Shown in pieces: positions 1 through 8,633 of a stretch of 64,000 nucleotides of DNA (position 1 is the first letter of the stretch; every line of letters begins with the position of its first letter). Below the pieces are notes generated by a model. The model was not told where the DNA came from and ran no database searches. It saw only the letters and a list, made by a program, of their open reading frames with translations. Both the position numbers and the translations under genes were made by a program. Source of the stretch: Nisaea denitrificans DSM 18348 (GTDB lineage: Bacteria; Pseudomonadota; Alphaproteobacteria; Thalassobaculales; Thalassobaculaceae); NCBI RefSeq assembly GCF_000426505.1, contig NZ_AUFM01000018.1, positions 1-64,000 of the forward strand, read 5' to 3'.

Positions 1-462
1 AACTTCGAGCTCAACAAGCTCAAGAAGCTCTTCGTCGTCAACCTGATCGACCTTGTTCAGGAACACAACAAGCGCCGGAACACCAACCTGGCGTGCCAGA
101 AGGATGTGCTCGCGGGTCTGCGGCATCGGGCCGTCAGCGGCCGACACAACCAGGATCGCGCCGTCCATCTGCGCAGCGCCCGTGATCATGTTCTTCACAT
201 AATCGGCGTGGCCCGGGCAATCGACGTGCGCGTAATGACGCGCTTCCGTCTCATACTCAACATGGGCCGTCGAGATCGTGATACCACGAGCACGCTCTTC
301 CGGGGCTTTGTCGATCTGGTCGTAAGCCGTGAAGCTTGCGCCGCCGGCTTCCGCCAGGACCTTCGTGATCGCTGCCGTCAAAGACGTCTTGCCGTGATCA
401 ACATGGCCGATCGTGCCAATGTTGCAGTGCGGCTTATTCCGCTCAAACTTTTCCTTCGCCAT
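1..462 (-). CDS. tuf: Elongation factor Tu, N-terminal part (runs off the window)
   Basis: EF-Tu is the GTPase that carries aminoacyl-tRNA to the ribosome. Only the first 154 codons are inside the window; the gene continues past base 1. The start ATG lies at 462-460, giving the typical [20 protein letters not shown] opening. The GTP-binding motifs are visible: the P-loop GHVDHGKT at about residues 19-26, DCPGHADY at about 81-88, and NKVD at about 136-139. The gene lies just downstream of tRNA-Tyr and tRNA-Gly on the same strand, an arrangement related to the classic tRNA-tufB operon. It is probably co-transcribed with those tRNAs from the promoter at 902-929. Confidence 0.97.
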   Translation of the reverse strand, partial: MAKEKFERNKPHCNIGTIGHVDHGKTSLTAAITKVLAEAGGASFTAYDQIDKAPEERARGITISTAHVEYETEARHYAHVDCPGHADYVKNMITGAAQMDGAILVVSAADGPMPQTREHILLARQVGVPALVVFLNKVDQVDDEELLELVELEV

Positions 463-562
463 CGCGCACGTGTTCCTGCTTGATTAGGCGGCCAAACCGA
501 CATTGCGCCGGGAATGACCAGAATTGATCCCTGTGCTTGGCCTGTCCGTGGCGTCCGCGCGA

Positions 563-636
563 TGGAGCGGGTGATGGGAATCGAACCCACGTATTCAGCT
601 TGGAAGGCTGCTGCTCTACCATTGAGCTACACCCGC
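563..636 (-). tRNA. tRNA-Gly (anticodon TCC)
   Basis: Read on the minus strand, the 74 bases run from GCGGGTGTAGCTCAATGGTA to ...CACCCGCTCCA. The acceptor stem GCGGGTG pairs with CACCCGC, the T-arm carries GTTCGATTC, the anticodon loop is CTTCCAA (TCC), and the 3' CCA is encoded. It lies between tRNA-Tyr and tuf on the same strand. Confidence 0.96.
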
Positions 637-744
637 CCAGCACATCGCACACCACGGCGGTGCCCGCGACTCTCATCCCGAACACCAACCAACCTCTATA
701 TCTCGTCCCTGCCCCAATACCGGAAACCGGCGCCGGAAGCAGGA

Positions 745-829
745 TGGTGGTGGGGGTTGGATTCGAACCAACGTAGGCATAGCCAACGGGTTTACAGCCC
801 GTCCCCTTTAGCCACTCGGGCACCCCACC
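745..829 (-). tRNA. tRNA-Tyr (anticodon GTA)
   Basis: The minus strand reads GGTGGGGTGCCCGAGTGGC and so on over 85 bases, with the long variable arm expected of a bacterial class II tRNA. The anticodon loop is CTGTAAA (GTA), the T-arm carries GGTTCGAATCC, and the 3' CCA is encoded. It is the first tRNA of the Tyr-Gly-tuf transcription unit, about 70 bases downstream of a good sigma-70 promoter. Confidence 0.96.
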
Positions 830-901
830 TATTTCCCCAAACGCCGATTTTGAAGGCCACCGAAATGGCTCAACAGGCTTCCGCGTTGGAAGGGAGTGCG
901 A

Positions 902-929
902 AATATGAGAAATAGACTCTGTTTGTCAA
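902..929 (-). promoter_or_regulatory. Sigma-70 promoter for the tRNA-Tyr/tRNA-Gly/tuf unit
   Basis: On the minus strand a perfect -35 hexamer TTGACA (929-924) is followed after 16-17 bases by CATATT/ATATTT (907-901). This would start transcription near 895, about 65 bases before tRNA-Tyr. A strong constitutive promoter is expected for this kind of operon. It also makes methyltransferase starts upstream of 1030 on the other strand less likely. Confidence 0.75.
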
Positions 930-1029
930 CGTGAAAAACATGGCAAAAGCGGCAACGAGGGCAATTCATCGATTGGCCCCTGTTTCCTCCCGCAACATTC
1001 CGGAGCAATCCGGGCATCAGGTAGTCACC

Positions 1030-1839
1030 ATGGCAAAACCCCAGTCCCGCAAGCCCAGCAACGCCAGACGGCACGGCAAGCCTGCCCCGAAACCTAGAGG
1101 CCGCGATATATTATGGGGCTGGCACGCCGTCGCCATGGCTCTGCAGAATGAAAAGCGCCGGATCACCGGACTGCTTTGTACGTCACGGAACGAGGAAGAG
1201 CTCGGCCAGCGCCTGAGTGCTTTGACCGACTCGCGGCGCGACGAAATCCCCGAGCCGAAGATTGTCGAGAAAGATACACTCGATACGCTTGCCGGACCCG
1301 ATGCCGTGCATCAGGGGATCGCTGCTGAAGTTCTGCCCCTGCCGGACGTGGCGATTGAGGACATTCTGGAAGATGCGGGCGAGCGGTGCCTTCTGGTTCT
1401 GCTCGATCAGGTGACAGACCCGCATAATGTGGGCGCGATACTACGCTCGGCTTCTGCCTTCGGGGCCCGTGCGGTGATCGCACCGGACCGCAATGCCGCG
1501 CCGACAACGGGCGTTCTGGCAAAATCTGCTTCCGGCGCACTGGACGCGATTGATCTTGTGCACATCACGAATCTGAGTCGCACCATGGAACAGCTGAGAG
1601 ATGCCGGGTTCTGGTGCATCGGGCTCGACGGCGAGACGGACGGCACGCTTGATCGGGCCGACTTGAAGGGCCGGATCGCGATCGTCATGGGCGCGGAGGG
1701 CAGCGGTCTCAGGCGCCTGACACGTGAGAAATGCGATCTGCTCGCGCGCCTGCCGACCTCGGGCCCTGTAGCGACCCTGAATGTATCGGCCGCGACAGCA
1801 GTCGCCCTATACGAATACGCTCGGCAAAATCATGATTGA
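1030..1839 (+). CDS. rlmB: 23S rRNA (guanosine-2'-O-)methyltransferase RlmB / TrmH-family SPOUT enzyme
   Basis: A SpoU/TrmH family methyltransferase that uses S-adenosylmethionine to 2'-O-methylate an RNA ribose; RlmB modifies a guanosine in 23S rRNA. The 269-residue protein has a basic N-terminal tail, then the substrate-binding domain (GWHAVAMALQNEKRRITGLL), then the SPOUT domain. All three SPOUT motifs are visible: DQVTDPHNVGAILRSASAFG, IVMGAEGSGLRRL and LNVSAATAVALYE. In-frame starts exist at 931 and 940, but they overlap the divergent tRNA promoter. The ATG at 1030 gives the more usual length. The gene diverges from the tRNA/tuf unit. Assignment to RlmB rather than another TrmH homologue is probable, not proven. 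Confidence 0.88.
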   Translation: MAKPQSRKPSNARRHGKPAPKPRGRDILWGWHAVAMALQNEKRRITGLLCTSRNEEELGQRLSALTDSRRDEIPEPKIVEKDTLDTLAGPDAVHQGIAAEVLPLPDVAIEDILEDAGERCLLVLLDQVTDPHNVGAILRSASAFGARAVIAPDRNAAPTTGVLAKSASGALDAIDLVHITNLSRTMEQLRDAGFWCIGLDGETDGTLDRADLKGRIAIVMGAEGSGLRRLTREKCDLLARLPTSGPVATLNVSAATAVALYEYARQNHD

Positions 1840-1989
1840 GCCGGAAGACCGCATGAGTGAAATATGTCACATGTATATCCTGTTGCCCGTTATAGAACAC
1901 TCCCGTTATTCATGTTCTAATTCCATGGTTAACAAGAAAAAAACCAATCGAATTAAGCTTTCTTTCAGTTAAGTCGTGCAGAAAGAGTG

Positions 1990-3459
1990 ATGGACCCGCA
2001 AAAAGCAGAAGCGCAAAGTTTCAAGGATGCCGTCTGCGAAGACGTATCCGACTTCTATTCGCGGAAGTCGCGTGATGCTATCGGCCGCGCTGCCGGTCGG
2101 TATCTGCAATCCGTGCGCCTTACCCCGATGGAATTACTGCATTCGAGCCGGCATCAACGCGCTTTCAGCGATGCCGGAACCACCCTTATGCAAGCGGTCC
2201 AGAAGGCCGCCATCGCGCAGGTCAAAGGCACCAACATCCCGGTCAGTGAACGGGTGCGCCGCCTCTATGAGATTACCGACAGCCTGTATAAGGAAGCGTT
2301 GGAGAAGCACGAAAAGGAACCGCCGGAAAAACTCGTTAAAAGCATGATTCCGGATGTCATCGCACTTCGGGATGGCGAAAGCCCCTCTGAACAGGCTTTT
2401 CGGATTCGGGCCGCGCTGACGGCGACACTTGACGGCATCAATGACTGGATCAAGAAGTTCGAAACCCTCTACGAGCTCGGCCATGACATTGCCGGTCTCG
2501 AGGCATTCGGGCATTTCGATTCCTTCATCGCGGAAATCCTTCGCGCACCGAATATCAGCAAGGAGATTTTCGGCGAACTGCCCACCGCCGGAGAAGAAAT
2601 AGACCGCCTGCTTGCTCTCTACGATGGAGACGTCGAGCCGTCCCACGCTCCTGGCAAGCCGGCGAATGCGAAGAAATTCTACACCCTCGCAAAAACCGGC
2701 TACATCCCAGAAACACGGGATGTCCTGCTGCGCATGCTGACGCTGGCACTGAATTCAAGTGGCAGGCTGACGCGCGGGGATCTTCGCACGGAGCTGGAAC
2801 GGGTACGTGCGATCTTCAAGCGCCTGTCAACGCCCAACGGCTTCCTTGGCGGCGAGGATTGTGAGATTGGGCTGCAGAAACGCGAAGCGTCCCTGCTGAG
2901 CGACGAGACCATCGATCTCCTGCTTGGCGGCCGCATCGATGTCGGCGAGAAGGTCTACCTGGCTCTCCAGATACGCAAGCAGGCGATCAGCGAGAGAGGC
3001 GCGGATTATCTCTCGAAATACGTCACCTCGATCGTCGGTCAGCCGGACTTCTCCCGGGCCGTGTCGGGCAAGGAAGGATCGATTGAGGAAAAGCTAGGCT
3101 TCCTTGGCAAGGTTCACAAGGAGACCAAGGCCAACAATCTTCCCCCACGCATCGAGGACCGGATCTGCCGGACTTTGGAAGAGCTTCAGGAGGAACTGTT
3201 GGAGAATAACGACTACTTCAAGAAGCTGGAAACACGCCCGGGATCCACCGCTAAAAAAGCCCTCATCGTGATCGACCTGATCGGCGAAGGATCCCTGATC
3301 GGAGCCGCGACCCTGAAAACGGCACGCAAATCGGCGCACGATTTTATGAAGAAGGCCGATTTTCTGGAAAGCTATCTCGCGGATAGCGATGCCACACAGA
3401 GCAAGAGAGCCCGCATGCAGGACCTGGAACGCCGACTGAAATCAGCCGGGCTCGCGTGA
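1990..3459 (+). CDS. Hypothetical mostly helical protein, 489 aa
   Basis: I do not recognise this family. The protein is soluble, charged and rich in predicted helix, with no signal peptide, membrane segment or catalytic motif. A Lys/Glu-rich stretch at about residues 95-115 and another acidic-basic stretch near 390-420 look like coiled coil. The start is the ATG at 1990; a GTG directly before it (1987) is also in frame, and AGAAAG lies a few bases upstream. The 150 bases upstream are AT-rich (runs of A and T around 1860-1980), unlike the neighbouring genes, and probably hold the promoter. The gene ends 21 bases before the convergent cytochrome gene. No function can be inferred from context. 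Confidence 0.8.
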   Translation: MDPQKAEAQSFKDAVCEDVSDFYSRKSRDAIGRAAGRYLQSVRLTPMELLHSSRHQRAFSDAGTTLMQAVQKAAIAQVKGTNIPVSERVRRLYEITDSLYKEALEKHEKEPPEKLVKSMIPDVIALRDGESPSEQAFRIRAALTATLDGINDWIKKFETLYELGHDIAGLEAFGHFDSFIAEILRAPNISKEIFGELPTAGEEIDRLLALYDGDVEPSHAPGKPANAKKFYTLAKTGYIPETRDVLLRMLTLALNSSGRLTRGDLRTELERVRAIFKRLSTPNGFLGGEDCEIGLQKREASLLSDETIDLLLGGRIDVGEKVYLALQIRKQAISERGADYLSKYVTSIVGQPDFSRAVSGKEGSIEEKLGFLGKVHKETKANNLPPRIEDRICRTLEELQEELLENNDYFKKLETRPGSTAKKALIVIDLIGEGSLIGAATLKTARKSAHDFMKKADFLESYLADSDATQSKRARMQDLERRLKSAGLA

Positions 3460-3480
3460 CCGGACCGCCCGGCAAGAAGG

Positions 3481-4131
3481 CTATCCGCCACCACCCCGTT
3501 CACTTTCGAGTTTGGCCTGCCGCTGTCGGACGTCCTCCGGCCAGCGACTTTTCAGAAACGCCACGAGAGCCCATATGCCCGGGTCGGCGAGTTGAATTTC
3601 AAACCCCGGCATATTGTTCTTGTAGCTGCGTGGCGAGAATGGCTGGCCGCCATATTTGATCACATCGAATATATCGTCATCGCTGAGGCGCCAGATCGGC
3701 GCGGTTCCATCCAGCGGTAACCCCGGGCGGTTTCCGGACGGAAAATCGCCATCCCAGCCGGCCTGCCCTTCCAGAGAATCGCCGTGGCAGAAGGCACAAT
3801 TATCCCGGTAGAGTTTATGTCCCTGCGCGACCAGGGCCTCGTCCTGCCAATCCGCATGGACCGCCGTATCCACCATCCTGCGCTCATAATAGATAGAAGC
3901 GGCCGTGATAAGCGCGCCGATCAGCGTTGCTGCCGCAAGGAAGCGCCCCTTCGGGCCAAGCTTCCGTGAGATCCGGTCGGACAGCCCCATCCCGATTACG
4001 GCTTCGTCCTCCTCGGCGGCATCGACCATCTGGCGGAGCAGTCTGTCGCTGCGCCGTTCCCCACCGGAGAAAGCCTTGGCGCGGATCCGCGCCTTACGGC
4101 GCGCACTGCGTTCGTTATCGGTACGGCTCAC
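3481..4131 (-). CDS. Membrane-anchored mono-haem c-type cytochrome
   Basis: A single-haem cytochrome c, presumably carrying electrons in the periplasm. From the GTG at 4131 the protein is 216 residues. It opens with about 65 basic cytoplasmic residues, then one transmembrane helix (FLAAATLIGALITAASIYY), then a cytochrome domain with CAFCH as the haem attachment site. A Met in NNMPGFE near residue 180 is a likely sixth haem ligand. The GTG is preferred because GGAG lies 7-9 bases upstream; an ATG at 4170 would add 13 residues that do not look protein-like. The gene stands alone and converges on the hypothetical gene at 1990-3459. The partner oxidase or reductase is not visible here. Confidence 0.85.
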   Translation of the reverse strand: MSRTDNERSARRKARIRAKAFSGGERRSDRLLRQMVDAAEEDEAVIGMGLSDRISRKLGPKGRFLAAATLIGALITAASIYYERRMVDTAVHADWQDEALVAQGHKLYRDNCAFCHGDSLEGQAGWDGDFPSGNRPGLPLDGTAPIWRLSDDDIFDVIKYGGQPFSPRSYKNNMPGFEIQLADPGIWALVAFLKSRWPEDVRQRQAKLESERGGGG

Positions 4132-4278
4132 GATCCATCTCCGGGGCGGTCGGACAAGACACCATGCCATGGATCATACGCGATTGTAGAAATGGCTGTC
4201 ATCTCACGCACTGATGCCTGTTCTCTTTTGCCCGTTCTTCCGGCGCCCGCCCCAGGGCACCGGAAGAACAAACCACCC

Positions 4279-5415
4279 TCAAGCCGCGTGCGGCATCAGG
4301 ATCTGCCGGATGGCCGAGCCGTCGGCAAGCCGGTCAAAGCCTTCATTGATATCGTCAAACCCGACCGACCGGCTGATCAGAGCGTCGATCGGCAACCGGC
4401 CTTGCTGATAGAGATCGATATAGCGCGGGATATCCCGCACCGGGACACACCCGCCCATATAGCTGCCCCGGATCGCCTTTTCGTCCGATACCATCGCCGG
4501 CGGCGTGAAGGTAAAGGTGCTGTCGGCCGGCGCCAGACCGGCGACCACAAGCTCACCGCCAGCACGCAGCACGCCGTATCCGGTCTCCATCGCCGGGATT
4601 GCTCCGGCGAAATCGAACGCGAAATCGACCCCGCCGTGCGTAATGTCCCGGACCTGTTCGGCCAGGGTGGGATCCTTGGCGTTAAACGTGTGTGTCGCGC
4701 CAAGCTGACGCGCGAGGCCGAGACGGTCGTCATTCAGGTCGATGGCAATGATGGCGCCCGCGCCGGCCACCTTGGCGCCGAGCAACCCGTTCAGCCCGAC
4801 TCCGCCGAGCCCGATCACCGCCACGCTGTCTCCCGGCCGGATGCGGGCCGTGTTCAACACAGCGCCGACACCGGTCATCACCGCACAACCGAAAATCGCA
4901 GCTTTCTCCAGTGGAATGCTGTCGTCGACCTTGACGCAACTGCCCCGATCAATCACCGCGTATTCGGCGAAACAGGAGACACCCGAATGGTGTGCCAGAG
5001 ATTCGCCGGAAGCGGATTTCAGGCGGCGTCCGCCGCCCATCAGGTCACCCTTGGCCCTGGCCACGGCATTGACCTCACAGATCTGCGGGCGGCCTTCAAG
5101 GCACCGGCGGCAGCGGCCGCAATTGGCGCTGAACTGGAAGACAACCGGATCGCCCGCTTTCAAATCGCGGATGCCGGGGCCAACCTCAACCACCTCGCCG
5201 GCGCCTTCATGGCCAAGCACCAAAGGCACCGGGCGCGGCCGGTTACCGTTGATCACGGAAAGATCGGAATGGCACAATCCGGCGCCGATTACCCGGACGA
5301 GAATCTCGCCCGCTTCCGGCTTCGACAGCTCCACTTCTTCGACGGAGATCGGCCGCGATTTTTCAAAAGGCGCCGTTGCCCCCGACTGCCGCAATACGGC
5401 CGCACGCATCTTCAT
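4279..5415 (-). CDS. Zinc-dependent alcohol dehydrogenase (MDR superfamily)
   Basis: An NAD(P)-dependent alcohol/aldehyde oxidoreductase of the medium-chain family, 378 residues, close in layout to class III and benzyl alcohol dehydrogenases. Catalytic zinc ligands are recognisable as C48, H69-E70 (GHEGAGEV) and C177. The structural zinc lobe has the full Cys set at about 99, 102, 105 and 113 (CGRCRRCLEGRPQIC). The Rossmann fold follows with VIGLGGVG near residue 200, and an acidic residue (AIDLNDDR) at the end of its second strand favours NAD. The substrate cannot be read from the sequence. It is transcribed alone, with about 245 bases separating it from the divergent acetyltransferase. Confidence 0.92.
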   Translation of the reverse strand: MKMRAAVLRQSGATAPFEKSRPISVEEVELSKPEAGEILVRVIGAGLCHSDLSVINGNRPRPVPLVLGHEGAGEVVEVGPGIRDLKAGDPVVFQFSANCGRCRRCLEGRPQICEVNAVARAKGDLMGGGRRLKSASGESLAHHSGVSCFAEYAVIDRGSCVKVDDSIPLEKAAIFGCAVMTGVGAVLNTARIRPGDSVAVIGLGGVGLNGLLGAKVAGAGAIIAIDLNDDRLGLARQLGATHTFNAKDPTLAEQVRDITHGGVDFAFDFAGAIPAMETGYGVLRAGGELVVAGLAPADSTFTFTPPAMVSDEKAIRGSYMGGCVPVRDIPRYIDLYQQGRLPIDALISRSVGFDDINEGFDRLADGSAIRQILMPHAA

Positions 5416-5660
5416 GACTGTTTCCCATTCCCGTTTTTTGCTTTGTTTTGCCGCCGGTCGGCAGCGCGTTCCGGCATTGATCGCACCGGTCCTGAAAGGA
5501 TTTACAGCAGCAGTTTAAGCTGCCCCAGCCAAGGCCGCAATCGCATGACATGCTCGCCCGGTTTCGGAGAGCTGGATAACCGCATGGCGGAGTTTATATC
5601 TCGCGCCCGGCATGCCCCGGCGCTATAGAAATCGCTCCGAAGACCAACCGGATCAGTTCC

Positions 5661-6116
5661 ATGTCCCTTATCTTCCGCCGTGCCGACGAGGCCGACCTTC
5701 CCGCCATCATCGCCATGCTCGCCGACGACGAGCTCGGACGGCAGCGCGAGGATACCAGCGTGCCCGTTGCCGACTGTTACCGCGATGCCTTCAAAGCAAT
5801 CTCAGCGGACGAGAACCAGCTTCTTGCGGTCGCGGAGAAAGACGGCGCCGTCATCGGTACCCTCCAACTCACCTTCCTGCCCGGCCTTTCGCACCAGGGC
5901 CTCTGGCGCGGCCAGATCGAATCCGTGCGGATATCCTCGACCGCGCGGGGCGGCGGGATCGGGCGGCAATTACTGGAATGGGCCGTCGCCACCTGCAAGG
6001 AGCACGGATGCGCGATCATACAGCTGACCAGCGACAAGAGCCGGTCAGATGCCATCCGGTTCTATGAGAGCCTCGGTTTCAAGGCGAGTCATGAGGGCTT
6101 CAAGCTGAAGATTTGA
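5661..6116 (+). CDS. GNAT family N-acetyltransferase
   Basis: An acetyl-CoA-dependent acyltransferase of the GNAT fold, 151 residues and full length. The acetyl-CoA pyrophosphate loop is visible in motif A, SSTARGGGIGRQLLEWA (about residues 93-109), and the C-terminal DAIRFYESLGF is the usual motif B. The substrate is unknown; similar stand-alone proteins act on small amines or protein N-termini. The ATG at 5661 is the natural start. The gene converges with the FkbM gene, with 20 bases between the stops. Confidence 0.9.
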   Translation: MSLIFRRADEADLPAIIAMLADDELGRQREDTSVPVADCYRDAFKAISADENQLLAVAEKDGAVIGTLQLTFLPGLSHQGLWRGQIESVRISSTARGGGIGRQLLEWAVATCKEHGCAIIQLTSDKSRSDAIRFYESLGFKASHEGFKLKI

Positions 6117-6136
6117 GCGCCTCGGTACCTTTCGGT

Positions 6137-7384
6137 TCAATCACGCGGGAGACAATAAAAAATCGACTCGTACCGGGTCATCGAATAGCTGCCAAAATAG
6201 AAATCATACCCCTCGCACATCTCCATCAGCGCAAGCGGCATTTCCCAGAGATGCCGTGTTGCATGATAGACGCTGAAAGCGAGCTTGGGGCGGTATCGGG
6301 AGATGATCGGCGCGATGTCCTTGAGGATCATCTCCTCAGCCCCCTCCACGTCGAACTTCATGAGGTCGATGCGGTCTGGAGCCATTTCCTCGACCAGCGA
6401 CGTGATTTTCCGGGTCGGGAAGGTTTGGAGCTTGTCGGGGCTTCGCTCCTTCGCCTCCTGCGTCATTGAATACTCGTGGGATGCCGCCTGCCCGTCGTCA
6501 TATGCGAGGAAATCGGCCACACCATCTTCGTTCGTGACGCAGTAAGGCCAGATTTCAGCGACGCCCTCGAATTGCTCCATTGCCGTGCGAACGGAGCGTG
6601 ACAGGAAACGGTAGCCCAGCGGATCGATATTGATGAGCCGGCCGCGTCCCTTCATCAGCGCGGCGAAGACCGGGAGCTCAAACCCGTCGAAAACACCGAA
6701 GTTCAGGACTGTATCGCCCGGAAAAACCCGCGCGTATTCGAAATACTGCTGACCCCGGAGCATTGTATTGACGAAACATTCCGCCCTATTCGCCGGAGTG
6801 CCGAGAAGCACGGACCGGTAGGCATTCTTGCTGCACTCATCAGCGAGCGCAGATCCTACAGCATTGATCTGCCCTACATGCGCCTTGATCCGGTTTGGAT
6901 CGTTCAGAGACGGAAACAAGCGGGGCGCGATGCTGATCTTGCCATCCTCGGCCTTGGCATGCCCGTCCCGCAGCAACATATCCGTGGCAACGTTCGATGA
7001 CAGCTGGATAACGTCCGTACGGTCTGCCGCCGGATCGAGGCCAACCATCTGGGCATACCTGGTCATGAAAACCGCGAGCCCGTTCGATGGGCAATCCGTC
7101 GCGAAGGGAAACACTAGAATACGGTCCGCCGTCCACCCTGCTGCACCGAGTTCAACAGCACGGCGAAGCCAGTCAGGCTCGGAAATGAGGACGACATTGT
7201 CACCGGTTGGTGCCGGGACAGTTCCCTCTTCAACCACTCCTGAAAACAAGGCTCCAGGCCGGATCAGCTTGATCAGGTTGATGAGCCCGTGGGTCAGCGC
7301 ATCCGTGCCGTAGATCAGATACGGGCAATCCGGCATCTCTATCGGGTGGGTGATCGGCGTGTAATCGGATGTCGATGAAGTCAT
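6137..7384 (-). CDS. FkbM-type S-adenosylmethionine-dependent methyltransferase
   Basis: A protein of 415 residues whose C-terminal half is an FkbM methyltransferase domain. The SAM-binding motif I is VLNFGVFDGFELPVFAAL (about residue 225), followed by LINIDPLGYRF, and the family signature DLMKFDVEGAEEMILKDI occurs near residue 345. The N-terminal 200 residues are not a known catalytic domain; they carry SNVATDMLLRDG-like stretches and may bind the substrate. FkbM enzymes methylate hydroxyls of sugars, polyketides or lipids; the target here is unknown. Nothing in the neighbourhood points to a polysaccharide or natural-product cluster. Confidence 0.85.
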   Translation of the reverse strand: MTSSTSDYTPITHPIEMPDCPYLIYGTDALTHGLINLIKLIRPGALFSGVVEEGTVPAPTGDNVVLISEPDWLRRAVELGAAGWTADRILVFPFATDCPSNGLAVFMTRYAQMVGLDPAADRTDVIQLSSNVATDMLLRDGHAKAEDGKISIAPRLFPSLNDPNRIKAHVGQINAVGSALADECSKNAYRSVLLGTPANRAECFVNTMLRGQQYFEYARVFPGDTVLNFGVFDGFELPVFAALMKGRGRLINIDPLGYRFLSRSVRTAMEQFEGVAEIWPYCVTNEDGVADFLAYDDGQAASHEYSMTQEAKERSPDKLQTFPTRKITSLVEEMAPDRIDLMKFDVEGAEEMILKDIAPIISRYRPKLAFSVYHATRHLWEMPLALMEMCEGYDFYFGSYSMTRYESIFYCLPRD

Positions 7385-7563
7385 TGATCGCCAGGAAAAC
7401 AGATTCGGTTATGAGGAGAAATACATCGTCTCCCGTTGCACGGAAACAAATTGCCGCTATAGGGCTGCGGTCCCGGGCGATTCCGCGCCTCCATTTTGAG
7501 TGAGTGCGACAGAGGGCCAAAAAACCCGTTGCTCATCCGGCCCGCTTTCTAGATCCGTGATGA
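7385..7563. other. Divergent intergenic region between the FkbM gene and the riboswitch
   Basis: About 180 bases with no coding capacity. It must hold the minus-strand promoter of the FkbM methyltransferase gene and the plus-strand promoter of the cobalamin riboswitch RNA. I could not pick out a confident -35/-10 pair for either. Confidence 0.5.
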
Positions 7564-7738
7564 TGATACTGGTTCCTTAGCAGGCAAAGCCTGTGGACTA
7601 AGAGGGAACATGGAAGGGACGATCCAAAAGGGGCCCGAGCCGTGACGGCCCCCGCAACTGTAAGCGTGAGCGCTTCCAAGACGTCACTGGCCAACGGCCG
7701 GCTCTATCGCGCCGGCGTGTGACGCATCGGAACCTGAC
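7564..7738 (+). ncRNA. Cobalamin (AdoCbl-type) riboswitch aptamer with no gene behind it
   Basis: The conserved core of the cobalamin aptamer is present: AAGAGGGAAC (7600-7609), the near-invariant GGCCCCCGCAACTGTAAGCG (7647-7666), and a B12-box-like GTCACTGG (7683-7690), where the consensus is GCCACTG. P1 can form between GGTTCC (7571-7576) and GGAACC (7729-7734), closing the domain. It is followed within 7 bases by an intrinsic terminator. The next plus-strand gene begins only at 10693; the adjacent SDR and ankyrin genes run the opposite way. The aptamer is therefore an orphan or a free-standing regulatory RNA. Confidence 0.88.
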
Positions 7739-7740
7739 GA

Positions 7741-7768
7741 AAAAACGGCCTCTTCGGAGGCCGTTTTT
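7741..7768. terminator. Bidirectional intrinsic terminator (riboswitch expression platform / SDR gene end)
   Basis: A perfect 12-bp stem AAAAACGGCCTC / GAGGCCGTTTTT is capped by a TTCG tetraloop. The A and T runs at its base make it work in both directions. On the plus strand it directly follows the riboswitch; on the minus strand it lies 35 bases past the stop of the SDR gene. Confidence 0.92.
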
Positions 7769-7803
7769 GTTTGTGGCTGGACCGTAGCTCTACAGACCGC
7801 CGC

Positions 7804-8571
7804 TCAGCGGTAGGTTTGCCCGCCATCGAGATCGACCACGATCCCTGTCGCCCAGCCCGCACGCGGCGAGCAGAGGAACGTCACCACGTCGGCGATCTCC
7901 TCCACAGTGGCGGCCCGGCCCAGAGGCTGGCCAGCCAGAAAATCCTGCCACCGGTCCGCATCACCCTTCTCGTCAGCAGCCTTGGTCTTCAGCAGTGTGA
8001 CGAGACGGTCTGTCGCAACCAGTCCCGGATTGACGCCGAGCACGCGCATGCCATCCGCCAGCGCGTTCGAGCCCATCGCCTTGGTGAAGGCATTGAGCGA
8101 GGCATTGCCCGCGGTGCCGGCGATGTATTTCGGATCCAGCTTCACGCCCGCAAGACCGATGACATTGAAGATCACACCCCCGCCCTTCTCTTTCATCAGG
8201 GCATAGAAGGTGCGGGTCATGTTGATATAGCCGAACACCTTGAGATCCCAGGCAGCACGCCAGGTGGCCTCATCGATGGCCTGCAAATCACCGCCCGGAA
8301 TGGCGCCCGCATTGTTCACGACAATATCCGGCACCGGCAGTGCGCCACCGAGCGCTTCCACCGCACCCGGGGCGGACAGATCCACTGGATGAATTGTGCA
8401 GGTGGCGCCGGCCGAGACCAACTCGTCCCGCGCCTGCTCCAGCCGCTCTCCATCACGGGCAACCAGATGCACCCCGCACCCCTCAGCCGCGAACACCTTC
8501 GCGCAGCCGAGACCAATTCCCTTCGATGCGCCGGTGATCAGAACGCTTTTACCTTCAAGTCCTAAATCCAT
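7804..8571 (-). CDS. SDR family NAD(P)-dependent oxidoreductase
   Basis: A classical short-chain dehydrogenase of 255 residues. The cofactor-binding TGASKGIG sits at residues 14-21 and NNAG at about 87-90. The usual YxxxK pair is not present: the region where it is expected reads AGTAGNASLNAFTKAMG, so the Tyr is replaced, although a downstream Lys (AFTKA) remains. The C-terminal VDLDGGQTYR is typical of the family. A missing Tyr makes the catalytic assignment uncertain; some FabG-like SDRs use other acids or are not active. It is preceded by the ankyrin gene on the same strand (63-base gap). Confidence 0.85.
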   Translation of the reverse strand: MDLGLEGKSVLITGASKGIGLGCAKVFAAEGCGVHLVARDGERLEQARDELVSAGATCTIHPVDLSAPGAVEALGGALPVPDIVVNNAGAIPGGDLQAIDEATWRAAWDLKVFGYINMTRTFYALMKEKGGGVIFNVIGLAGVKLDPKYIAGTAGNASLNAFTKAMGSNALADGMRVLGVNPGLVATDRLVTLLKTKAADEKGDADRWQDFLAGQPLGRAATVEEIADVVTFLCSPRAGWATGIVVDLDGGQTYR

Positions 8572-8633
8572 CTCGATCCTCCCTGCTGCGGATCGGAGCG
8601 ATCATGTCGCTCCGATCCGGCTTTCGGTCAGTA

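Noticed and set aside
4192-5628. A 478-codon plus-strand open frame opposite the alcohol dehydrogenase
   Set aside because: It is a shadow of the Zn alcohol dehydrogenase, whose metal-ligand residues are intact.
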